A DNA stretch of 64,000 nt from Kineosporia rhizophila. GTDB taxonomy: Bacteria; Actinomycetota; Actinomycetes; Actinomycetales; Kineosporiaceae. The stretch spans positions 1 to 64,000 of the forward strand of contig NZ_JAJSOH010000025.1 of assembly GCF_021277265.1 (NCBI RefSeq), given 5' to 3'. The notes beneath the pieces were generated by a model. The model was given only the letters and a program-made list of their open reading frames with translations. It had not been told where the DNA came from and did not search any database. The first letter of the stretch is position 1; each line of letters begins with the position of its first letter. The position numbers and the translations under genes are program-made. Shown here one piece after another: positions 1 to 10,065 of the stretch.

Positions 1-3000
1 CAGGCGAAACCGCACTGATGCTGGGGAAGGCCGCGTAGCGGAAGCTTCCCGTGTCCGAACCGCCCACCGTCGTTACCCGCACGACGGCAGTGCCCGCTGA
101 ACCGGGCGGCGTGACAGCCGTGATGGTCGAGTCGTTGTTCACGGTGAACGACGCGGCTGGTGTGCCGTCGAACGTCACGGCTGAGGCACCGGTCAGGCCC
201 GAGCCGGAGATGGTGACCGAGGTGCCGCCCGCGACGGGTCCCGCACTGGGTGCGACGGCGCTGATCGTGGGGGCGTTCGTGTAGGTGAAGCTCATTGGCG
301 ACGATGCGCCGTAGGCGGTGGTGACCACGATGTTCACAGCACCGGCCGTGCCTCGGGAAGGCGACTCGGCCTCCAGGCGGGTGGGGCTCACATAGGTCAC
401 CGAGGTTGCCGAGGCTCCGCCGAAGGTCACCGTTGAGGCCGGGGTGAAGTCAGTGCCGGTGATGGTGACGATGGTTCCGCCGCCCAATGGCCCGGCGTCG
501 GGCGTGGCGGTGGTGACCGTGGGCGCGTCGGCGTAGCGGAACTGGACGGGCGCCGAAGTGCCGCCCGGGGTGGTCACCTCGATGGCTGCGTCGCCTTGCG
601 CACCGGCGGGCGTGGTCAGCGTGATCGTGGAGTCGTTGTCGATGGTGAAGGGCACCGAGTTCCCGCGCATGGTGACCGTGCTTGCTCCAGTGAAGCCGGA
701 ACCCGATACGGTAAGCGAGGTTCCGCCGATGGTGGGGCCGAAGGTCGGAGACAGCGAACTCACCGCCGGCACGGGCGCGTACCGGTATCGGTCAGCAGGC
801 GAGGTGGCGGAGGTGCCGCCGGGTCCAGTCACGCGCACGTCGACCGTGCCGGTGCCAACGGGAACCGTTGCCGTGATGCGCGTGCTGCTGTCCACGGTGA
901 AGGTGGCCGCCGTTGCTCCGAAACGCACTACGGTGGCGCCGTTGAAGTCGGAGCCGGTGATCGTGACCGTGTTTCCCCCGGCCTCTGGCCCGGAATCGGG
1001 TTGAACCTGGCTCACCGTGGGCGCGTCGCGGTAGGTGAAGATCGCCGAGTCGCTTCCGCCTGGCGTGGTCACCCGCACCAGCACCGAACCCGACGATCCG
1101 GCCGCGGCGGGGCTGGTGGCCTTCAGTTCGGTGGGGCTGACGTAGTTCACGGCGGTGGCCGGGTCACCGCCGAAGGTCACCGACGAACCGGGGGTGAAGC
1201 CGGTGCCGGTGATGGTCACGACGGTTCCGCCGCCCACGGGGCCGGAGTTGGGCTGGACCTGGCCGACGGTGGGGGCGGGCAGGTAGGAGAACTGGTCGGC
1301 GCCGGAAGTGGCCGAGGTGCCGCCCGGGGTGGTGACCGTGATGTCGACTGTGCCGGCGGCGCGGGCGGGGGCGGTCGCAGTGATCGAGGTGTCGCTGTTG
1401 ACGGTGAAGGTGGTGGCTGGGGTCGGGCCGAAGGAAACGGCCGAGGCGTCGGTGAAGCCGGTGCCGGTCAGGGTGACGACGGTGCCGCCGGCCAGCGGAC
1501 CAGCGGTGGGCTGGACGGCCGTAACGGTCGGAGCGGCTACGTAACGGAAGGCCCCGGAGGCGGAGCCGTAGGGGGTGGTGATGGTGGTGGTCACCAGGCC
1601 CGGCGTCACTCGGGCGGGCGTCACCGCGATCAGCCTGGTCGAGTTCACGAACTGCACGGAGGCGGCAGCTGTGCCGCCGAAGGTTACGGTCGATCCGGAG
1701 GTGAAGCCGGTGCCGTCGATGGTCACCGAGGTCCCGCCGCCCAGTGGCCCGCGGTCGGGGGTAAGCCCACTCACCGAGGGTGCGTTGGCGTAGGTGAACT
1801 GCCGGGGTGCGGTGGTCCCGCCCGGAGTGGTGACGACGATGGGCACGTCACCGGATCCCCCCGGGGTGGTCAGGGTGATGGCCGAATCGTTGACCACCGA
1901 GAACGCGACTGGCGCGCCGGCCAGGGTGACCGAAGTAGCACCGGTGAAACCCGATCCCGAGAGCGTGACTACCGTGCCGCCGGCAGTTGGCCCGAATGCC
2001 GGGGAAACGCTGGCCAGCACGGGCACGGGGGCGTAGGTGAACTCACCGGCCGGCACGACCGGTGAAGTGCCGCCGGGACCGGTCACCGTCACATCAACCG
2101 TGCCGGTACCGGCCGGTGAGGTGGCCGTGATCAGGCCGTCGGTGCTCACTGTGAAGAGCGTGGCCGGCACCGATCCGAACCGGACGGCCGTGGCCCCGTC
2201 GAACCCGCTGCCCGTGATGGTCACCGTGGTCGCGCCGCTCTCCGGCCCAACTGCAGGACTCACCGAGGTGAGGGAAGGGGCTGCACGGTAACGGTATCCG
2301 TTGTTCAGCGTGTCCTGGCCGTACTGCGTGGCCACCTCCACGTCGACCGGCCCGGCCGCACCGGCCGGCACCACGGCGGTGAGCTGCGTGGCCGACCCGA
2401 ACTGCACCGAGGACGCAGGCACCGCCCCGAAGGACACGGCCGAGTTCACGGTGAAGCCGGTGCCGCTGATCGTCACCGTGTTTCCCCCAGCCAGTGGCCC
2501 GGCGGCAGGCGAGACGCTGGCGACCGTGGGAGCTGCGGCATATGTGAAACGGCTGGCCGCCGAGGTGGCCGACGTGGCGAACTGACCGGTCACGGTCACG
2601 TCCACCGTACCGACAGCTCCGGCCGGGCTCACCGCCGTGATCTGGGAGCCGCCGTTTACCGTGAAGGAAGCCGCCGGGGTGGCGCCGAACTTCACGGCCG
2701 TGGCCGCGCTGAAGCCGGAACCGCTGATCACGACCACCGTGCCGCCAGGCACCGGCCCCGACGTCGGAGCCAGCCCGGTCACCACCGGATCGGCCACGTA
2801 AGTGAAGGTCTGGCCCGGGGCGGAGGTGCCCCCCAAGGCGGTTGTCACTCGTACGTCCACCCCGCCCGCGGCATGGGCAGGGGCCACAGCGGTGATCTCG
2901 GTGGGGCTGACAACCGTGAAACCAGCCGCCGTGCCGCCAAAGGTGACCCCGTTGACTCCATAGAACTGCGTACCGGTAATGGTCACCGACGTGCCCCCGG

Positions 3001-6000
3001 CCACGGGTCCAGTGGCTGGGCTGAGCGAGGTGACCGTCGGCGTGCCCACGTACCGGAAAAGGTCCGTCGCCGTACCCCCGACAGTGGTCACCGTGACGTT
3101 CACCAGGCCGCTACCGGCCGGGGCGGTGGCCGTGATCCGAGTGTCCGAGTCGACCACGAACGAGGCCGCGCTGCCGTCGAACCGAACGGAACTGGCCGTG
3201 GTCAGACCGGTTCCGTTGATGATTACGCTCGTTCCGCCCGCTTCAGGTCCGGAGGTCGGCGTGATCGAGGTGACTGTGGGCGCAGGGATGAAGGTGAAGA
3301 TGCTCGACGGGGTGACCGCCGACGTCCCACCGTCTGCCGTGGTCACTGTTACTCCGGCCGTCCCGGCTGCCTTGGCCGGGGTGACGGCGGTGATCTGGGT
3401 GTCGCTGTTCACCGTGTACGAGGCCGCGTTGGTCCCGCCGAACTGCACCGCGGCCGCACCGGACGCGGTGGCGAAGCCGGTACCGGTCAGCACCACCGAG
3501 GTTCCGCCGACGGTGGGCCCGTTCGCCGGTGACAGACCGGAAATCGTTGGGGTGCCGACATATCGATAGCTGATCGGCGTCGATACCCCACCCGGGGCCG
3601 TGACCACCACGTCCACCACACCGGCAGCATGAGCCGGCGCGGCCGCGATGATCTGATTGTCACTGTTGACCGCGATGACGCCGATGGCCGGCGTTCCGTC
3701 GAACGTCACCGAGGTGGCACCGCTGAAATTGGCGCCGGTGATGGTGACCAGCGTTCCCCCGGCGATCGGGCCGTGCGTCGGCGTGAGAGCGGTGACCGAG
3801 GGAACGGCCTGATAGGTGTACCGGTCCCCCACCACTACCGCCGACGTCCCCCCGACCGTCGTCACCCGGACATCCACCGTGCCCGCCGCCCCTGACGGAG
3901 CGACAGCGGTGATCTGAGTAGGCGAATCGACGGTGAACGACGTCGCCGTACTACCCCCGAAGGCAACCGCTGAGGCTCCGGTGAAGCCGGTACCAGTGAT
4001 GACCACCGTGTTCCCGCCGGCCAGCGGGCCTGCTTGGGGAGCGACGCCCTGGACGACTGGCACCGCGACATAGGTGAACCGGTCACCCGGAACCACCGCC
4101 GACGTCCCACCGACGGTCGTTACCCGAACATCCACTGTGCCTGCGGTCCCGGCGGGGGCCAAGGCGGTGATTTGCGTTCCGGAATTGACCGTGAAGGAAC
4201 TGGCCGCACTCCCCCCGAAAGAAACCGCAGTGGCCGCGCTGAACCCGGTACCGGTGATCGTCACCGACGTGCCCCCGCCGACCGGTCCGGAAGTCGGCGA
4301 AACCGAGGTCACTGCGGGCGCCGCCACGTAGGTGAAGGCGTTGTTCAGACTGCCGGTGCCGCCGACCGAGGTGACGGAGACGTTCACCGCTCCGGCAGCA
4401 TGTGCCGGCGTGAAAGCCGTTATCTGGGTGTCCGAACTGACGGTCAGGCTGGTTGCCGCAACGCCGTCGAAGGCAACACTGGTCGCACCACTGAAGCCGG
4501 TGCCGGTGATGGTCACCGCAGTACCGCCGGCTAACGGCCCGGAGGCTGGTGCGACGGAGGAGACGACGGGCGCCGCGACATACGTGTATGGCGGCGGATT
4601 CGGGCCGCCGGTGGTCCCGTACGAAGTTGTCACCGACACGGTCACTGCCCCGGCTGAGCCCGCCGGCGCGGTAGCTGTGATCTGCGTGTCGGAATTCACC
4701 GTGAAAGTCGCCGTTGCGGAGCCAAATTTCACGTCTGAGGCAGTGCTCAAGCCGGTACCGGTCAGGATCACCGCATTACCCCCGCCCAGCGGACCGCTGC
4801 TGGGTGAGACCGCCGTAAGCGTGGGCAGTCCCTGGTAGGTATAGACATCGGCTGGGGTCTGGGCGCTGGTGCCGTAAGGCGTGGTCACCTGGACGTGCAC
4901 CGGGCCGGTGGCGTGCGGCGGCACTCCGCGTACCTGGATCTGAGTCGACGTCACGCTGAGGATCTGCAGGGTGGGGTAGTTGTCGAAGGTGACCTGGGTA
5001 GCGCCGGTGAAGTCGGTACCGGTGATGGTGACGGTCTGGTTCACTCCGCCGGAGATCGGCCCGCTGCTCGGCGTGATTCCGGTGACCGCAGGCGGCGACA
5101 CGTAGGTGAAGCGGTCCGCCGCTGTTACAGCCGAAACCCCGCCTGGAGCGGTTACCCTCACATCCACGGTTCCCGCGGACTGCATGGGGGCCAACGCGGT
5201 GATCTGCGTGTCCGAGCTGACCGTGATCACGCCCGAAGCAGCCACCCCGCCGAACGAGACGGCGGTTGCGCCGGTGAAGCCGGTGCCGGTGATGGTGACC
5301 GCGGTTCCACCGGCGATCGGGCCGGCGGTCGGCGAGATCGCGGTGACGGTGGGAGCACCGACGTAGGCGTACTGGTCGGCGCTGCTGACGGCTGACGTGC
5401 CGCCGGTGGTGGTGACGGTGACATCGATCGTGCCGAGGCTTCCGGCCGGCGCCACCGCAGTGATCTGGGTAGCGCTGTTCACTGTGAACGACGAGGCGTT
5501 CGTTGCGCCGAACTTCACCGCCGACGCGCCGGTCAGGCCGGTCCCGGTGATCACCACCGAGTTCCCGCCGCCCAGGGGCCCACGGGCCGGTGAGACCGCC
5601 GAGACCGTGGGCGGTCCGACGTAAGTGAACTGATCAACTGAGGACGTCGGTGAGGTACCTCCCGGTGTGGTCACGGTGACGTCGACAACGCCCACGCTGC
5701 CGGAGGGGGCAGTCGCCGTGATCTGGGTGGAGGAGTTCACGGTGAAACTGACTGCCGTGTTCGCCCCGAACTTCACGCCGGTGGCCCCGGCCAGCGCCGT
5801 GCCGGTAATGACCACAACCGTGCCCGCCGTCGTGGGGCCGGAGGATGGCGAGACGGCGCTCACTGCAGGCGTGGCGTAGTAGGTGAACCGGTCGGCGCTG
5901 GAGGTGGCCGACGTGCCTCCCGGAGCCGTGACCACCACGTCCACCGTGCCTGCACCCTGGGCCGGAGCGGTGACCACCAATTGAGTGTCACTGCTGACGG

Positions 6001-8059
6001 TTACGGCAGAGGCCGGCACTCCCCCGAAGGTGACGACCGAAGCGTCCGTGAAGTTCGTGCCTGTCACGGTCACACTCGTGCCCCCGGCGATCGGGCCGCC
6101 CGACGGGGACACGTTGGAGACGGTTGGCGCGGCGACGTAGGTGAAGCGGTCGGCGCTGGTGGTCGCCGAGGTTCCGCCCGGCGTGGTGACCGTGATGTCG
6201 ACTGTGCCGGCAGATCCGGCCGGGGCCACGGCCGTGATCTGGGTAGCGCTGTTCACCGTGAACGACGTTGCGTTCGTTGCGTCGAACTTCACCGCCGTCG
6301 CGGTCGAGAACCCGGTCCCGGTGATGACCACCGAGGTTCCCCCGGCCAGCGGGCCGCGCTTAGGGGCCACGTTAGTTACGGCGGGAGTCGCCACGTACGT
6401 GTACCGATCCGCGGCAGACGTTGCCGAAGTACCGCCGGGTGAGGTCACGGTGACGTCGACCGTGCCGGCCGCACCAGCGGGAGCTACCGCAGTGATCTGG
6501 GTGGCGGAGTTGCGGACGAAACTCACGGCCGGATCAGCCCCGAACTTCACCTCGGTCGCGCTGCCGAAATTGGTGCCCGTGATGACCACCGAGGTGCCAG
6601 CAGCGGTCGGCCCGGCGCTGGGCGCAACCGCCGTGACGGTCGGAGCCGGCGTGTAGGTGTACTGATCCGCAGCCGTAATCGCCGACGTGCCGCCGACCGC
6701 CACCACCGTGATGTCGACCGTGCCCGCCGTACCGGCCGGGGCGACTGCAGTGATCTGGGTGTCGCTGTTCACCGTGTAGCTGACCGCATTGGCGGCGCCG
6801 AACTTCACCGCGCTCACCCCACTGGGCCCGATGAAGTTGGTCCCGGTGATGGTCACGGAATTTCCGGACGTCAGGGGCCCGGCACTGGGCGCGACCGCAG
6901 TCACCGTGGGTGGGGCGAAGTAGGTGTACTCGTCCGCGGTCACCGCGTTCGACGTGCCGCCCACCGTGGTCACGGTGATGTCGACCGTGACGTTGGTGTT
7001 GAGCGGCGTGCGGGCCGGGGCTACCGCAGTGACCGAGGTGTTGCTGTTCACCGTGAGGCTGGTTGCGGCATTCGCCCCGAACTTCACTGCTGTCGCAGTG
7101 GCCAGGTTCGTTCCGGTGATGACGACAGACGTCCCCCCGGAAGTCGGCCCTCGCGTTGGCGTTACGGACGTTATGACCGGTTTGGGGATGTAGTTGAAGT
7201 CGTCGGCGGCGTTGTCGGCATTGGTGCCGGCCACGTTGGTGATCCGGAGGTCGGCCTTGCCGGTGCCGGCCGGCGCCACTGCCGTCAGGGAGGTCAGGCT
7301 GGTCACGGTGAAACTCGTGGCGTTCACCGATCCGAACTTCACACCGGTGACGGCCAGGAAGTTGGTGCCGGTGACGGTGACCGAGGTGGCGCCGGTCTCA
7401 GGACCCTGGTTGGGGCTGACCGCACTGACCGTGGGGGTGATCGGGGCGGTGGACCCGCACTCGACGTGGGCCAGTTCGACATTGCCGTTGATCACCCCGG
7501 CCGTGGTCTTGCTGACGATGTGGGCAGCCGTGACCGAGATGTAGTACTGGCCCCCGCTGTTGGTGATCGTCTGCTCGTTGTAGGTGATGTAGCCGACGTT
7601 CTGACCGAACAGGTTGGTCAGCTGAACCGTGGTGTTGGGCGGGATGTCCCCGGTGGGAACGTTGTTCAGCGGAATGGTCAGGAGAGTCAGCCCTCCGGCC
7701 CGCGCCTTGCCGGTCACTCCGGTCGGGCCGGCGGTGCACTCCGCCGTAGCCGTGGCCAAGGAAAGAATCGCCCCCAGGCCGTACCCGTCGGCCTTTGCTG
7801 TGGCGGCCGCCGTATCGGCCAGCGGATCGGCGTTGGCCGTGCTGGTCATCGTGCCGCCGGAAGCACTGGCGCTGGTCGAACCGGGATAGGTGGACGCGGC
7901 CACCGTGGTGTTGCCGTTGGTGATGTCCCGACTGGCGTAGGCACTGGCGGCCACCGTGCCCGCGAACGCCTGGCCGGGCTGCGCCGTCACCGGCACCAGG
8001 ATCCAGGCCAGCAGCACCACGATCAGGAGCCTGGCCACCGAGATGCGAGAGATCGCCAT
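1..8059 (-). CDS. Giant secreted IPT/TIG-repeat protein (3' end outside window)
   Basis: The frame is open from an ATG at 8059 to the left edge, giving at least 2,686 codons with the C-terminus missing. Residues 1-33 form a signal peptide: RISVAR, a hydrophobic core, then a likely cut after QAFA. Residues 34 to about 200 form a separate N-terminal domain that may be a choice-of-anchor type domain (tentative). From about residue 203 there are some 29 complete IPT/TIG immunoglobulin-like units of about 85 aa. Typical blocks are SGGTSVVITGTN, VKFG, SDTQITAVAPAG and a closing F-x-Y. Secretion and stacked Ig-like folds suggest a surface or adhesin-like fibre; the ligand is unknown. The family call is solid. 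The anchoring mode cannot be seen because the 3' end is missing. Confidence 0.9.
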   Translation of the reverse strand, partial: MAISRISVARLLIVVLLAWILVPVTAQPGQAFAGTVAASAYASRDITNGNTTVAASTYPGSTSASASGGTMTSTANADPLADTAAATAKADGYGLGAILSLATATAECTAGPTGVTGKARAGGLTLLTIPLNNVPTGDIPPNTTVQLTNLFGQNVGYITYNEQTITNSGGQYYISVTAAHIVSKTTAGVINGNVELAHVECGSTAPITPTVSAVSPNQGPETGATSVTVTGTNFLAVTGVKFGSVNATSFTVTSLTSLTAVAPAGTGKADLRITNVAGTNADNAADDFNYIPKPVITSVTPTRGPTSGGTSVVITGTNLATATAVKFGANAATSLTVNSNTSVTAVAPARTPLNTNVTVDITVTTVGGTSNAVTADEYTYFAPPTVTAVAPSAGPLTSGNSVTITGTNFIGPSGVSAVKFGAANAVSYTVNSDTQITAVAPAGTAGTVDITVVAVGGTSAITAADQYTYTPAPTVTAVAPSAGPTAAGTSVVITGTNFGSATEVKFGADPAVSFVRNSATQITAVAPAGAAGTVDVTVTSPGGTSATSAADRYTYVATPAVTNVAPKRGPLAGGTSVVITGTGFSTATAVKFDATNATSFTVNSATQITAVAPAGSAGTVDITVTTPGGTSATTSADRFTYVAAPTVSNVSPSGGPIAGGTSVTVTGTNFTDASVVTFGGVPASAVTVSSDTQLVVTAPAQGAGTVDVVVTAPGGTSATSSADRFTYYATPAVSAVSPSSGPTTAGTVVVITGTALAGATGVKFGANTAVSFTVNSSTQITATAPSGSVGVVDVTVTTPGGTSPTSSVDQFTYVGPPTVSAVSPARGPLGGGNSVVITGTGLTGASAVKFGATNASSFTVNSATQITAVAPAGSLGTIDVTVTTTGGTSAVSSADQYAYVGAPTVTAISPTAGPIAGGTAVTITGTGFTGATAVSFGGVAASGVITVSSDTQITALAPMQSAGTVDVRVTAPGGVSAVTAADRFTYVSPPAVTGITPSSGPISGGVNQTVTITGTDFTGATQVTFDNYPTLQILSVTSTQIQVRGVPPHATGPVHVQVTTPYGTSAQTPADVYTYQGLPTLTAVSPSSGPLGGGNAVILTGTGLSTASDVKFGSATATFTVNSDTQITATAPAGSAGAVTVSVTTSYGTTGGPNPPPYTYVAAPVVSSVAPASGPLAGGTAVTITGTGFSGATSVAFDGVAATSLTVSSDTQITAFTPAHAAGAVNVSVTSVGGTGSLNNAFTYVAAPAVTSVSPTSGPVGGGTSVTITGTGFSAATAVSFGGSAASSFTVNSGTQITALAPAGTAGTVDVRVTTVGGTSAVVPGDRFTYVAVPVVQGVAPQAGPLAGGNTVVITGTGFTGASAVAFGGSTATSFTVDSPTQITAVAPSGAAGTVDVRVTTVGGTSAVVVGDRYTYQAVPSVTALTPTHGPIAGGTLVTITGANFSGATSVTFDGTPAIGVIAVNSDNQIIAAAPAHAAGVVDVVVTAPGGVSTPISYRYVGTPTISGLSPANGPTVGGTSVVLTGTGFATASGAAAVQFGGTNAASYTVNSDTQITAVTPAKAAGTAGVTVTTADGGTSAVTPSSIFTFIPAPTVTSITPTSGPEAGGTSVIINGTGLTTASSVRFDGSAASFVVDSDTRITATAPAGSGLVNVTVTTVGGTATDLFRYVGTPTVTSLSPATGPVAGGTSVTITGTQFYGVNGVTFGGTAAGFTVVSPTEITAVAPAHAAGGVDVRVTTALGGTSAPGQTFTYVADPVVTGLAPTSGPVPGGTVVVISGSGFSAATAVKFGATPAASFTVNGGSQITAVSPAGAVGTVDVTVTGQFATSATSAASRFTYAAAPTVASVSPAAGPLAGGNTVTISGTGFTVNSAVSFGAVPASSVQFGSATQLTAVVPAGAAGPVDVEVATQYGQDTLNNGYRYRAAPSLTSVSPAVGPESGATTVTITGSGFDGATAVRFGSVPATLFTVSTDGLITATSPAGTGTVDVTVTGPGGTSPVVPAGEFTYAPVPVLASVSPAFGPTAGGTVVTLSGSGFTGATSVTLAGAPVAFSVVNDSAITLTTPGGSGDVPIVVTTPGGTTAPRQFTYANAPSVSGLTPDRGPLGGGTSVTIDGTGFTSGSTVTFGGTAAASVQFVNSTRLIAVTPARVTPGLVTTTITTPYGSASGAFRYVAAPTVTAVQPTAGPLAGGTVVTLTGTGFTDASAVSFGPTPATTFTVNSDTSITATAPARAAGTVDITVTTPGGTSATSGADQFSYLPAPTVGQVQPNSGPVGGGTVVTITGTGFTPGSSVTFGGDPATAVNYVSPTELKATSPAAAGSSGSVLVRVTTPGGSDSAIFTYRDAPTVSQVQPDSGPEAGGNTVTITGSDFNGATVVRFGATAATFTVDSSTRITATVPVGTGTVDVRVTGPGGTSATSPADRYRYAPVPAVSSLSPTFGPTIGGTSLTVSGSGFTGASTVTMRGNSVPFTIDNDSTITLTTPAGAQGDAAIEVTTPGGTSAPVQFRYADAPTVTTATPDAGPLGGGTIVTITGTDFTPASTVTFGGASATSVTYVSPTRLEAESPSRGTAGAVNIVVTTAYGASSPMSFTYTNAPTISAVAPSAGPVAGGTSVTISGSGLTGASAVTFDGTPAASFTVNNDSTITAVTPPGSAGTAVVRVTTVGGSDTGSFRYAAFPSISAVSP
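36..7450 (-). repeat. About 29 tandem IPT/TIG-coding units, period ~255 bp
   Basis: Unit boundaries are marked by the conserved F-x-Y codons ending each domain, for example near 281, 535, 779, 1028, 1286, 1541, 2032, 2540, 3050, 4068, 5101, 5619, 6138, 6651, 6920 and 7189. The mean spacing is about 255 bp (85 aa). Most units share the FG-x(n)-TV-x-SDTQITAVAPAG layout. A minority (about 281-535, 1028-1286, 1541-1789, 2287-2540, 4835-5101) replace the middle with a VSPTxL-type strand and an xTTPYG-type loop, so two unit subtypes are interspersed. Confidence 0.85.
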
Positions 8060-8204
8060 CCCGCACCCCCACCCGCACAGACCCCGGCCGCGCACCGGCC
8101 GGACCGGGAGCCCTCCCCGGTCCAGTCACTTTCGGTCGCCTGGCCAAGGTTCTGCACGGGTTGAGCGGTGCCATCGGGATCTCACCCACCGGGCCGGAAG
8201 GCAC

Positions 8205-9992
8205 TCACCCTGGGTGATGCACGGGCGCCAGCGCGAACACCGGCGTCGGAATGCCCTCCAACCGCGCCTTCAGCTGAAGTGCCAGGTAGAGGCCGTAGTG
8301 CCGGGACTGGTGCAGATTGCCGCCGTGGAACCAGAGGTTGGGCTGCTGGGTGGGTTTCCACATGTTCCGCTGCTCCCCCTCCCACGGGCCCGGGTCCTTC
8401 GTGGTGTCCGAGCCCAGCCCCCAGACCTTGCCCACCCGGTCGGCCGTCTCCTGGTCCACCACGTCCGCCACCCAGCCGTTCATCGACCCGTAGCCGGTGG
8501 CGTAGACCACCAGGTCGGCCGGCAGTTCGGTGCCGTCGGCCAGCACCACCGCGTGCTCGGTCAGGTGGTCGGCCTGGCCCTGGACCAGCTTGATCTCACC
8601 GTCGGCGACCAGCTCGGAGGCGCCCACGTCGATGTAGTAGCCGGACCCGCGGCGCAGGTACTTCATGAACAGCCCGGAACCGTCGTCACCCCAGTCGTGC
8701 CGGAATCCGGCCTTCTCCAGTCGTTCGTAGAACTCCCGGTCCTCCTCGGCGATCCGTTCGTAGATCGGGATCTGGTACTGCGACATGATCCGGTAGGGCA
8801 GTGAGGCGAAGGTCAGGTCGGCCTTCTCGGTGGTGATCCCCCGGGCCACGGCCTTTTCCGAGTAGAGAGAGCCGAGGGCGAACTCCATCAGCGAGGCCGA
8901 CTTCACCACGTGGGTGGAGGAGCGCTGCACCATCGTCACATCGGCGTCGTTCTCCCACAGCGCGCCGCAGATGTCGTGCGCGGAATTGTTCGATCCGATC
9001 ACCACGACCTTCTTGCCCCGGTAGGCGTCCGGCCCGGGGTGCTGACTGGAGTGGTGCTGCTCACCGGCGAACAGCTCAGCCCCCGGAAGCTTCGGCACGT
9101 TGGGCTTTCCGGACATGCCGGTGGCGAAAACCAGCTGCGTGGGACGCAGCTCGACGCTTTCACCGTCCCGGTCCACGGTGACGCTCCAGGTGCTGGATTC
9201 CTCGTCGAAGCTCGCCGAAGTGACGGCTGAGCGCGACCAGTACGGCACCTCCATCACCCGGGTGTACATCTCCAGCCAGTCGGCGATCTTGTCCTTCGGC
9301 GCGAACACCGGCCAGTTCTTCGGGAACGGCAGGTAGGGCAGGTGGTCGTACCAGACCGGGTCGTGCAGACAGAGGCTGCGGTAGCGGTTGCGCCACTGGT
9401 CGCCCGGCCGGTCGTGCCGGTCGATCACCAGCGCCGGCACGTCGAGCTGGCGCAGCCGGGCGCCCAGGGCGATGCCCGCCTGCCCGCCGCCGATCACCAC
9501 CACGTAGGGCTGCCGCTCCCGCCCCAGCTCGGCCGCCTCGGCCTCGCGCCTCTCCCGCCAGGTGCGCCGCCCCTTGGCCAGCTCGTGCTCCACGCCCTGG
9601 TCGCGACGGGCGCCCTGCCGTTCCTCGAAGCCCTTGAGTTCGTACAGCGTGGTCAGGAGAGTGAAGGCACCCTCCTCGACGAGCCGCAGGTGCCCCTTGC
9701 CCCGGCCGACCGCGGTCTCGAACTCGATCCAGGCCTCGGTCGTCCCGTCCGCCTCGGTGGGCGGTTCCGACGTACGGAAGCCGCAGGCTCGCGTCGTCGT
9801 CAAACAGGACTCCAGAAGCCCGCGTACCCCCTCAGGCCCCTCGACGGTAGTGATGTTCCAGGTGAACGCGACCAGGTCGCGCCAGAAGCCGCCGGGCGCG
9901 AAGAGCGCCGCGGCGGCTTCCGGATCATCTGCGTCGAGAGCGGTTTCGAAGGATCGGAGCCACTCGTCGATGCGCTGCTGGGCGGTGGTCAT
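8205..9992 (-). CDS. NTF2-fused flavin-dependent monooxygenase (FMO / CzcO-like)
   Basis: The protein has 595 aa from an ATG at 9992 with AAGGAG 7 nt upstream; a further-upstream in-frame start lacks such a site. Residues 1 to about 125 look like an NTF2/SnoaL-like domain (DEWLRSFETALDADDPEAAA...FWRDLVAFTW). The FAD-binding motif VVIGGGQAGIALGARL lies near residues 164-180. A second dinucleotide motif, VVIGSNNSAHDICGAL, lies near 329-344 and fits NADPH binding. The FATG and ATGYG blocks are typical of class B flavin monooxygenases. Oxygenation of a small substrate is likely but the substrate is unknown. It lies downstream of the GH2 gene on the same strand with a 73 bp gap. Confidence 0.85.
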   Translation of the reverse strand: MTTAQQRIDEWLRSFETALDADDPEAAAALFAPGGFWRDLVAFTWNITTVEGPEGVRGLLESCLTTTRACGFRTSEPPTEADGTTEAWIEFETAVGRGKGHLRLVEEGAFTLLTTLYELKGFEERQGARRDQGVEHELAKGRRTWRERREAEAAELGRERQPYVVVIGGGQAGIALGARLRQLDVPALVIDRHDRPGDQWRNRYRSLCLHDPVWYDHLPYLPFPKNWPVFAPKDKIADWLEMYTRVMEVPYWSRSAVTSASFDEESSTWSVTVDRDGESVELRPTQLVFATGMSGKPNVPKLPGAELFAGEQHHSSQHPGPDAYRGKKVVVIGSNNSAHDICGALWENDADVTMVQRSSTHVVKSASLMEFALGSLYSEKAVARGITTEKADLTFASLPYRIMSQYQIPIYERIAEEDREFYERLEKAGFRHDWGDDGSGLFMKYLRRGSGYYIDVGASELVADGEIKLVQGQADHLTEHAVVLADGTELPADLVVYATGYGSMNGWVADVVDQETADRVGKVWGLGSDTTKDPGPWEGEQRNMWKPTQQPNLWFHGGNLHQSRHYGLYLALQLKARLEGIPTPVFALAPVHHPG

Positions 9993-10065
9993 GGGCGCTC
10001 CTTCGGGCCGGGAACTCAAGCACAGCACCCGGAACGCCCCGGCACACCTACCCGATCGGCGAGGG

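Noticed and set aside
596-2065. Long plus-strand open frames of up to 489 codons across 1-7,500
   Set aside because: They are antisense to the IPT repeat gene. Their translations are Gly/Arg/Ala-rich with no domain, and they repeat with the same 255-bp period.
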